Part shown: one piece after another, positions 50,101-62,100 of the stretch
How positions within the stretch are numbered: the first letter of the stretch is position 1
Layout of the letters: the number at the start of each line of letters is the position of its first letter
Assembly: GCF_932526225.1 (NCBI RefSeq)
Contig: NC_064037.1
Span: forward strand, 1,674,001 to 1,738,000
Origin: Nematostella vectensis
Taxonomy: Eukaryota > Cnidaria > Anthozoa > Actiniaria > Edwardsiidae
Direction: 5' to 3'
Length of the DNA stretch: 64,000 nt
The notes under the pieces: generated by a model
What the model saw: the letters and a program-made list of their open reading frames with translations, nothing else
Database searches by the model: none
Told to the model about the DNA's origin: nothing
Translations under genes and position numbers: made by a program

Positions 50101-53100
50101 CATATTTTCCTATGGTACAAATATGTGTTCTTTATTGTTGACTTCTTCACTTCTATAGACAGCTACACTTTAAAAGCCCCATTGGCAACCAAAGCGATTG
50201 TTGTTGTTTTGAAATAGCGCCATTGTCTTGTGAGTGATTTGATTGGAGGACTATAATACGCATAATTATTCACTACCGACATTTGAGGTGCGTGTTTCAT
50301 CTTGTTTTCTCCGGTGAAGAAAGCCAGTTAGGAAGACAAGAACATAATGTAACGAAGAAACCAAGCAGTGCGAACTTCAGGATAAGGATCATTGACAAAT
50401 AAAGATTGATGTCATCGGGAAAGATGTTGGTTTATTCCACGCGATTACTCAAAACTATTCTTTGTTTCATCACTGATAAGTACTATAAACTGTAATTAAA
50501 ACTCTAGGTTAATAACCATGAAGGGAGAAAAATATATGAAGAATATAAGTCGAGGAGAATATATGCTGAACACATAGGAAGTATGTATTTCGCTGCTCTG
50601 ATTTGCAAATTCAACTCATGGCAAAACTTCTGCATATTGTTTGTTCCTCTTGCATTTTCAGGGTTGCATCGAGGCTCACCTTAGAATCGAAGCTGCTATT
50701 TTTTTTCCCTCCAATGCGAATGAGTGGCTTAGAGTCTGAAAAACTTTGACTTCCAGGAAAACTAACCCAAATTCCTTTGTAGTCGTTGTGATTGTTATCA
50801 ACGCCATGCATGAAAGATTCCCTATCGACAAGATACTGGCATCGACACAAACACAAAAAAAAGCGAAGATTGTTCTTATCTTGTGATAAATATACTTATA
50901 AAATGCAAAAGGAATTCTGAATTGTTCTTGGACATCAGTGAACGATTAATACAAGTTTCACGAACCTTTTTACATACTTCAATTTCCCGTGACCTTCGGC
51001 CTTCTGCTCGAGGTGGTAAAAACCGCTTTCATATGACATCGCATAAATGCCAGCATATACATAGATAAATCTTATAATTATTTGCCAGGTATTGTTGTAA
51101 AACGATAAAGTATTAACTTTTTAAAACTTTCAACAATTTTAACGCTATTTTAACATTGATAGAAGAGGCTTCTTAAAAGTTTGAAACAATTTGTAGACTT
51201 TCTATTTTAGCGCAGCACTAAAATAGAGCCTCGATCTGATGTCGGCTTGATTGCTTATGGGCCTTTTACTTACCAGTTTTAAAAGTATTAGTCATGTAAG
51301 CCTCTTATTCCATGCTCTTCAGATTCTAATAAGAATACTTTTTTCATCTCTTATTCCATGCTCTTCAGACTAAATAAAAAGTAATTTTTTCATCCATCTC
51401 ATCCATGTCAAGCAATGTTAAAAATTATTGTTACCAAATTGTTTATACTGTGTCACATAACTTTTAATGCCTTTTGACACATTTTTAATTGCCATTCTTC
51501 AATCAATCATTTGTATTCTTCTTATCCATTCACACAGAGTATGGACAGTGAACCACGCAAAGAAAAGGTAACATTCATTTCCATGCAACATGTTCTTTCA
51601 TTTTCACTTCATACATGTTCTTTCATTATTAGTTCATACATTGTGGTGAACGTAACTGCTTGGTGTTTTTGGTTTACTTGTCGCTGATCTGCTCGTTTTA
51701 GAAACCTGAGGTGACGTACAACCACCTTCTTGAGGCCAAGAGACTTGGATTCTCTGACAAACAGATCGCCAAATGTGTCCATAGGTGCGCCTACACCATA
51801 AACCCGACTTCCTGTAAACCTCACTATAAACCTGACTTACTGAATTTCATTGCAAAGAAGAGCAACATTCCAAAGAAACATGTTTTAAGTAGCCATTATT
51901 AACAATTTCATCTTGTATGTTATGTATGTTATTAAATCAGCATAATCTTACAACATGATGTACAGTGCATGAAGGACATCACCAAGCTCAATGTACTCAA
52001 CATATAATGATAGCTCCCAAAAGGGCCATCCTCAGAAACTTATCATCCTAGCAAAGTGGGATACAAAATGTCATCTCTCAGCCAATTCAGTTTGGATGTT
52101 GAAAGGATTCTAGAACTCTATCCTCCTCACACTAAGTTTACAATCAGTAAAGAAGCATGTTGTCTGTTTCTCATTCCTTGCGTCCACTGGCACATAGCAC
52201 CTTACAATTCTCTTAGATGTGCAGTTAATCTCTTTTGTCAAGAGCCTGCTAAACTGCTAAAATTGTAAAGCTCATCAGCCAACTCTCTGTCGTTGCAGCA
52301 CTGAACTTGCTGTGAGAAAGCTCCGAGAAGAGATGAAGCTGACGCCATTCATCAAGCAGATTGACACGGTGGCTGCTGAGTACCCGGCATGTACAAACTA
52401 CCTGTACCTGACTTACAACGCCCAGGAAGACGACCTGGGATTCCCTGGAAATGCGATGATGGTGCTGGGTTCTGGGGTGTACAGGATTGGCAGCAGTGTG
52501 GAGTTCGACTGCTGTGCTGTTGGCTGCATCAGAGAACTAAAGAAGGTAAAGATCTTATCTCATGTTACTGGTTTTGTGAAATGGATTGTCTCTTGCTTTT
52601 TTGATGTAGGGTAAAAAAAAGTTTATATAATTTCCCTCTGTAAAATAGCTTAGCTGTCTTACACAGTGATTGGCAATTGCTGTATAAGCTGAGGGTAGCC
52701 ACAAAGTTGGGAAGTGATCTAGACAATGATTAATCTGTAACTGAATTCAACATATGTAGTTTGTACTTCTAATATGAATTCTCTACATTTATTAACAAAA
52801 ATCTGTGTTAAATTTGTGTCACAGCTTGGAAAACAGACCATTATGGTAAACTACAACCCAGAGACCGTCAGCACGGATTACGATGAGTGTGACAGACTTT
52901 ACTTTGATGAGATTTCATTTGAGGTGGGCCACTATTTCCACTTGCTTGGTCCTTGTTGGCTTTAGTATTCCTGCCTTGTCTCCTACTGGATCAGCACAAC
53001 AGATCACTTCAACACACAGCCCTGATACTTCCAATATAGAAATCAAGATATAATTTTTCAGCTGAAGAGCCGGGGCTACTGTCATTTCAATACTATGCAG

Positions 53101-56100
53101 CACTATACTGAAGCCTGTGTTGTCTTCTGTTATCAGAGTGTAATGGATATCTACCAGCGCGAGAAGCCAGAGGGCATTATCCTCAGTATGGGTGGGCAGC
53201 TTCCAAACAATATCGCCATGCCCCTACACAGACAAGAGGTAAGCGCAACAAAGTATGGGGTAGAGTGCCATGCGCCTACACAGACAAGAGGTGAGCGCAA
53301 CAAAGTGTAGGGTAGAGTGCCATGCCCCTACACAGACAAGAGGTAAGCACAACAAAGTATGGGGTAGAGTGCCATGCCCCTACACAGACAAGAGGTAAGC
53401 ACAACAAAGTACGGGGTAGAGTGCCATGCCCCTACACAGACAAGAGGTAAGCGCAACAAAGTATGGGGTAGAGTGCCATGCCCCTACACAGACAAGAGGT
53501 AAGTGCGACAAAGTACGGGGTAGAGTGCCATGCCCCTACACAGACAAGAGGTAAGCGCAACAAAGTATGGGGTGGAGTGCCATGCCCCTACACAGACAAG
53601 AGGTAAGCGCAACAAAGTACGGGGTAGAGTGCCATGCCCCTACACAGACAAGAGGTAAGCGCGACAAAGTACGGGGTAGAGTGCCATGCCCCTACACAGA
53701 CAAGAGGTAAGCGCAACAAAGTATGGGGTAGAGTGCCATGCCCCTACACAGACAAGAGGTAAGCGCAACAAAGTACGGGGTAGAGTGCCATGCCCCTACA
53801 CAGACAAGAGGTAAGCGCGACAAAGTACGGGGTAGAGTGCCATGCCCCTACACAGACAAGAGGTAACCGCGACAAAGTACGGGGTAGAGTGCCATGCCCC
53901 TACACAGACAAGAGGTAAGCACAACAAAGTACGGGGTAGAGTGCCATGCCCCTACACAGACAAGAGGTAAGCACAACAAAGTACGGGGTAGAGTGCCATG
54001 CCCCTACACAGACAAGAGGTAAGCGCAACAAAGTATGGGGTAGAGTGCCATGCCCCTACATAGACAAGAGGTGAGCGCAACAAAGTACGGGGTAGAGTGC
54101 TATACCCCTACACAGACAAGAGGTGAGCACAACAAAGTACGGGGTAGAGTGCCATGCCCCTACACAGACAAGAGGTAAGCGCAACAAAGTATGGGGTAGA
54201 GTGCCATGCCCCTACACAGACAAGAGGTAAGCGCAACAAAGTATGGGGTAGAGTGCCATGCGCCTACACAGACAAGAGGTGAGTGCAACAAAGTGTGGGG
54301 TAGAGTGCTATACCCCTACACAGACAAGAGGTAAGCGCAACAAAGTACGGGGTAGAGTGCTATACCCCTACACAGACAGAAGCTAGGTACAATACACAGG
54401 GTAGAGTGTGATGGCCCTACTGGCATCTTGAAAGGTAGAGAATTACGTTTAAAACTCTTTTGATGTCCTTTTAAAATTTGCAATAGCCAATCCTTTATAG
54501 ACGTTTGTGACCCTACGTCTGACATTGTACATAAGCCTGCTTACACCCAAAGGTGAATTATGTTTCTTTTATTGATAGGCCCGCATCTTTGGGACGTCCC
54601 CTGAATACATTGACAATGCCGAGAATCGCTTCAAGTTCTCCAGGTTGCTGGACAACATTGGGATTTTACAGCCTCAGTGGAAAGAGCTCACAACTGTTGA
54701 GGTATCTATCGATCCCATATCTATGTGGACCTGCAGTATGATAAAAAGATGCATTGTATCTTGTTTATAACCTTACTGTCACTACAGTTTTACATATACT
54801 GTAGGTTGCCTTTGGATAGTTTCCATTACATCCCAGGATGACAAAATACTTGCAGTAGGACTGATAGAACTGATATGACAGAGTTACCAGTCATTTGACT
54901 AAGATAAATTGTTGTCTTGGTTGTGTGAAAATAGCTGACTGATTTGTCTGGAATTACAATTATAGAAACTTGACTTAAATCTAATACTGTTTACATTGTT
55001 CTCATTTTAGTCTGCAAAAGAGTTCTGTCACAAAGTGAGTTACCCGTGTCTGGTGCGTCCGTCATACGTGCTTAGTGGTGCTGCCATGATTGTCGCATAC
55101 TCTGACACAGACCTGGAAAACTACCTTGGCAGTGAAGTCTTCTTGTCGCGTGACCATCCTGTGGTCATCTCGAAGTTTATCCAAGAAGCAAAGGTGAAAA
55201 AACATTAAGGTTCTTGCCACGTTCAGAAGCCTAACAGTAATTCCTGTGCGACGCTGCAACGACAGTAGGCTGTACTTTTTATTGATAATCTGCATTGTAT
55301 GAGTATGAGGTCTCTATGAAAAAATAGATCTCTACTGAAGAATAGGCTGTCATTAAGATGCTAAGTAATATTACTGCCCTTTTTTTCAAAAAGAAAAACA
55401 AATACAGTACCAGAACAATACAAAAATAAAAGTTAAATACAGGATTGAGTTGTCCTACTTGTCATTAAGGGCAAAGTATAATGTCAAGTATAACACCAAC
55501 TCAGTGATAAAAAAATGTGACTCTAGGTGACCAACAAATTTGTTCCTTGCAGGAGATTGATGTTGATGCAGTCGCACAGGATGGCAAGGTGGTTGCCATA
55601 GCAGTGTCAGAGCATGTCGAGAATGCGGGTGTGCATTCGGGTGATGCCACCATGGTGCTACCCCCACAGGACATCAACCAAGTCACCATGGAGAAGATCC
55701 GCTCCATCTGTTATCGTATTGGAGCCGCACTCTCAGTTACTGGGCCTTTCAACATGCAACTCATTGCCAAGGTAAAGTGGGCTACTACATATATTTGACA
55801 TGCTGCTCTGTGCTGTCTTTCTGTCTATGTTTGATTAATGTTATGTTGGATTATTTATTTTATATTATTTTTTATTTAACTGTTCAGTCATTAGTTACAT
55901 TGTTCAAAACGTTTGCAAATTTGTTTTGTTCGTGAAACAATTGCACAACCATCACTTTCAAAAGTCACGATGACTGTTTTGATGAACCTAGGCCATTTCA
56001 TATTTAAATCGGGAAGAGTTTTCATAAGGCAACAGCAACTCTGTAATTCTCTGACATAATTTAAACGTTTCACAATAGGGTACAGGAATGAGTGTGTAGC

Positions 56101-59100
56101 GACCAACTACCCTGATAACCAATTAATAAGAAGATGAGGATTCTTGTTATCAACGCACACCATATAAATTCTAATTTATCAGGATAACAAGCTGAAGGTG
56201 ATCGATTCTTGTTATCAACACACACCATATAAATTCTAATTTATCAGGATGACCAGCTGAAGGTGATTGATTCTTGTTATCAACACACACCATATAAATT
56301 CTAATTTATCAGGATGACCAGCTGAAGGTGATTGATTCTTGTTATCAAACACACCATATAAATTCTAATTTATCAGGATGACCAGCTGAAGGTGATCGAG
56401 TGCAACCTAAGGGTGTCCCGCTCCTTCCCTTTTGTCTCCAAGACCTTGGATACGGACTTTGTAGCCATGGCAACACGTGTCATATGCGGGCTAACAGTCG
56501 AGCCAGCATTGGATATGGATGGGCGTGGGAGAGTAGGCGTTAAGGTAGGCAGATATGGCTCAAGCGCTATCTCTTACCATAGAAAACTGAGTGAAAAGTA
56601 CAGAGCAGGAGATCGGGGATAAGTGAACTCCCAAATGAGCGACAAGTCTTAGAAGTCATTGCAGGGGGGGGGGCTTTTTTTAAGTAGACGTACAGTATGT
56701 GATGGGGTAATCATCCTTTCTGTTAGAGTATAAGATACTGCTATTGGTCTCAGCCCAGTGAATCATCCTATCCAATAACAACAGGACTTGAAAACTAGAT
56801 GACAGTCATCAGAAAAGATATACTTAACTTTCCATTGGCTAGACTTAACATGAAACTTCAGATACTGCCAATTGAATAACTACCAGACATCCATTATGTT
56901 TCTATGCAAATAGACCATTGAACTGAATCCCCAGATTCAAACAAGAAAAAAGGAGTGGTTTATGGAAATACTTCTATGCCAAGGTGTGTCGGTCCCTAAT
57001 ATATTTCCTATGATTGTCTTCCCAGGTACCCCAGTTCTCGTTTTCTCGCCTGGCCGGTGCTGACGCACGTCTTGGTGTTGAGATGGCCAGTACGGGTGAA
57101 GTGGCATGCTTTGGCGAGAACAGATATGAGGCGTTCCTCAAGGGTCTACTCAGCACTGGCTTCCGAATCCCAAAGAGATCCATCCTCTTGTCTATCGGCA
57201 GCTACAAGGTCAGTCATCTGATCTGGGCACTGCTTGTCATGCTCAGAAACACTCTCACGATCGAGAACGTTTTGGGGATCGGTGCACTATCTCAAGGATA
57301 CAGGCTTCACTAACAGGGAAATCACAGTTTTATCTTGGGTCATATCAACTTTTTTAGATGTGTTAAAAAAAACTTGGTTATCCGCAATGGGGACTGTGTT
57401 AAATGGTTTGTCTGCACTAATTGCCAAAATGTGCATTAACGTAGAAGCACTTCTCTCATTCATATTAACTGTGGGTAGCATATTTTCCCTTATATTTTAG
57501 TGTGGAGAAGACCCCATAAAATTGTAAACTCAGAGATATTTAGCTTGACGATGCAAATCTGTATGTAGAATCGGCTCACATCATTGCCCTCCTTTTAAAG
57601 AAACAGCCTCAACTCCTCTAGGATGGCTCTGTAGTTTGTTGCATGGCATCGTTCATCACCCTGACTCTGTTTTTCAGTTCAAGAACGAGCTACTGCCTAG
57701 TGTCCATACCCTGCGTAATCTTGGCTACTCCTTGTACGCCAGTGTGGGCACTGCCGACTTCTACACAGAACACGGCATCACTGTAAGTCTGATACCCACT
57801 GATGAACAAACTGCAATATTTTTATCAAGATTTAGTTTTTGTGTAAAGTAGAATATAAGGTGGCGCAACAAAAACCAAAGCTTTTGGTAATCATGAACTA
57901 ATGAGCGTATTTTTTTGTGTGTTATAAATAATTTACAGAGGATCTAAGGTTGAGTAAGTTAAATGTATTTTTTAATCCGTTTCCACATACTTTATATGGG
58001 ATAAGCAACCGAATGCTTGTCTGAATCCTTGCATTACTTCATCATGATCTTGTGGCCATGTCCGACCACTTTTCAGTGGTTGGCCATTGTGCTCGGCAGG
58101 CCCCTACAGTGGGATTCCATGAGAGTAGCATGCGCGTAGTTGGCACAGCCCTTACCATACCCTTACCAACTCCATCTGTTACCCATTACCATACCCATAC
58201 CAACCCCATCCTTTACCCATTACCATACCCTTACCAACCCCATCCAACTCCGTCCTTTACCCATTACCATACCCATACCAACCCCATCCAACTCCATCCT
58301 TTACCCATTACCATACCCATACCAACCCCATCCTTTACCCCTTACCATACCCTTACCAACCCCATCCAACTCCATCCTTTACCCATTACCACACCCTTAC
58401 CAACCCCATCCAACTCCATTCTTTACCCCTTACCATACCCTTACCAACCCCATCCAACTCCATCCTTTACCATTATCATACCCATACCAACCCCATCCAA
58501 CTCCATCCTTTACCCATTACCATACCCATACCAACCCCATCCAACTCCATCCTTTACCATTACCATACCCATACCAACCCCATCCAACTCCATCCTTTAC
58601 CATTACCATACCCTTACCAACCCCATCCTTTATCCATTACCATACCCTTACCAACCCCATCCAACTCCATCCTTTACCCATTACCATACCCATACCAACC
58701 CCATCCAACTCCATCCTTTACCCATTACCATACCCTTACCAACCCCATCCAACTCCATCCTTTACCATTACCATACCCATACCAACCCCATCCAACTCCA
58801 TCCTTTACCCATTACCATACCCATACCAACCCCATCCAACTCCATCCTTTACCATTACCATACCCATACCAACCCCATCCAACTCCATCCTTTACCATTA
58901 CCATACCCTTACCAACCCCATCCTTTATCCATTACCATACCCTTACCAACCCCATCCAACTCCATCCTTTACCCATTACCATACCCATACCAACCCCATC
59001 CAACTCCATCCTTTACCATTACCATACCCATACCAACCCCATCCAACTCCATCCTTTACCCATTACCATACCCTTACCAACCCCATCCAACTCCATCCTT

Positions 59101-62100
59101 TACCCATTACCATACCCTTACCAACTCCATCCTTTACCCATTACCATACCCTTACCAACCCCATCCAACTCCATCCTTTACCCATTACCACACCCTTACC
59201 AACCCCATCCAACTCCATCCTTTACCCATTACCATACCCTTACCAACCCCATCCAACTCCATCCTTTACCCATTACCATACCCTTACCAACCCCATCCAA
59301 CTTCATCCTTTACCCATTACCATAGATTCCATCATGCTGAGGGCAGTGTCTTTTTTATCCGCCTTAAGATGACTTGCTCTTTACCCTTAGGTGCACGCTG
59401 TTGATTGGCCATTCGCAGACGCTAATAACGGTAATGGAAACGGCGCTACCACAGAGGGAGAGCAGAGCATCGCAGATTATCTGTCCCAGAACATGATTGA
59501 CTTGTTTATCAACCTGCCACTGCGCAGCAACCCCGGCAAGAAGGTTTCATCGTTCATGACACGTGGCTACCAGACACGACGCATGGCAATTGACTACTCT
59601 GTCCCTCTTATCACAGACGTCAAGTGCGCCAAGCTCTTTGTAGAGGTACAGTATGTTCTTAGAAAGTTCCAGAAAACCAATCTTCCTGACTCGGTACATA
59701 CTAGAAATTGCTAGAAATAAGAGGTTGCTATAAATGTGGCTTCGAGTTGTATGCCAAGTGTGGAAGCCCTTTGTAGAGGTACATTTGTTGTAAATTTCCT
59801 ATAAATCCAGGCTCTTTGTCAGTTTACACATAGGAAGTTCTTTAGAATTCCTAGAATGTGAAGGTTGCATGTCATGATAAATTCTTTTCCATATTTTGTA
59901 ACCCAATAAAATGTTAGAATAGTGATCTTATTTAGATGTGGAGTCTACAGCAGAAGTAACAAAACTGTAATATAGAATGAGATTTGTGTTATGTTACACA
60001 GGCACTAAAACGAGTCTGTGGCGCCCCCAAGCTCAAGACCAACATCGACATTATATCGACAGCGCGTATCGTCCGCTTACCCGGGCTCATCGACGTCCAT
60101 GTTCACCTGCGAGAGCCTGGAGCCACCCACAAGGAGGACTTTGCTTCCGGTACAGCTGCGGCACTGGCAGGCGGCATTACTATGGTGTTAGCCATGCCTA
60201 ACACAAACCCCCCACTTGTAGATGAGGAGTCCTTTAATCTCGCTAAAAAGGTATGTTGCTATAGCTCCTTCTCAGACACTGTGAAAGCGATAATCTGCAC
60301 ACACAAAAACTTTACAAATACCTGTGTTACTCTACGATGAATATAGCTTGGCACTGCTGGAGCTCGTTGTGACTATGCCCTGTACCTTGGAGCTGGTCCC
60401 ACAAACTACACCATGCTGAAGGATATTGCTCATCGTGCAGCTGGTCTGAAGATGTACCTCAACGAGACCTTCACCACGCTGAGACTGGATGACCTCACTA
60501 TTTGGATGAAGGTAAAGATATTATTTATTTATTTATTCATATAAATATTATTTATTTATTTATTTATTTATTTATAATCGAAGCTATCAAATAATTCATA
60601 AACTGCACAATGTAAACAAGCTAAATAGTAAATATCGCTTTTTGGAACGTTTCCGTGTTTTCATGTGGACGGGCCGTTCGAGATGAAAACACTTCACGTG
60701 GATGCAGAAACTTAACGAAAAGGGATACATGGGGGCGGATTATTGGTCCATTTTGCTTATTACGTCTGTTGGGTTCCATCAGCACCTTGAGAACTGGCCG
60801 CTACACATGCCCATCGTGTGCCATGCAGAGGGACGCACCACTGCCGCCATCTTACTGCTGGCGGAGCTCGCAGACCGTCCGGTGCACATCGCACATGTCG
60901 CCAGGAAGGAGGAGGTGAGTGAAGTAAAGTAAAACAAGATAATAGTGAACATTTCAATATCTTGAGCACAATAGGCAAAGCTCACATAAGTACTTAAACA
61001 TAGTTGTTATGGCAGAAGTTACCTCTTTTTAATCTAACTTGTTATCACAAAGCTTAAATAGGAATGTTTTCAGCAAGTCGTTGAAAACCAAGGAAATTAG
61101 TCCTTGGTTATTCAAAAAACATGGTCCTGGTCGCCCACTTCCAAGGAAATGGGAATCTGAATCACATCTAACGAAACTTTACACCGAAGTATTTTTAACA
61201 GGACCCGCAAGAGAATTTTCATGATGCTCGATTCTGCATTAATAAACGTTGCCATTGGAATATAAGAAAAAGTTATTCATGATATCAGGATTTCGGTAGT
61301 TAACGTTCGGTAATGGGGTTCTGAGGAGCTATTGATGACAATGTCTGTGGGGTATCAATCAAGAGTTGTTCAGGATAACAGGGTTTGGAGGGACTATTTT
61401 TGCAATGTCTGTGGTGTATTGATGAAGGGGTCTTAAGGAAAATAGTCCCGCCATTGTGGACTTTCTCCCATGGTGATCTTCTATTCTAGATCATGGTTAT
61501 CCGTGCCGCCAAGGAGCGCGGCCTTGCGGTCACATGTGAGGTAGCACCACACCACTTGTTCATGACCAAGGATGATGCGGCCCGCATCGGGGAGAGCTGG
61601 ATCCGAGTCAAGCCTCCGCTTGTCACAGCTGAGGATCAGATGGCCTTATGGGATAACATGGAGTACATCGACTGCTTTGCTACCGACCATGGTCAGTGGT
61701 ACTTGTATAACCTTGATATTTAGGCTTTATCTACAAATTATACGATGTATCGCAAATCTGTGTGAAGAAATATGGCCATTGTTTTGGCAACAAAGATCGA
61801 GCTTGGATTCCTTTTAGAAGACTTTGGTCAGCTTTATTATTATTTATTTATTATATTCTCACAATAGCGCAAGGAAAAGGTTAAGTTATTTTCCCTTGAT
61901 GGACCTAATCGTTCCAGTCCCTGTTTCTTCTAACTCCTTCTATCTTTTGTAGCTCCTCATACGATAGAGGAAAAGAACTCCACCAACTCCCCCCCTGGCT
62001 TTCCTGGCCTTGAGACTATGCTTCCCCTACTGCTAACTGCTGTCCACCAGGGCCGGCTCACAATCGAGGTAAGGCTCACTGCAGTCCACCAGGGCCGGCT

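Noticed and set aside
58052-59404. ORFs of 450 and 410 codons on the + strand
   Set aside because: They are the translation of a tandem repeat without stop codons inside CAD intron 24; both flanking exons splice across it and the peptide is purely periodic.
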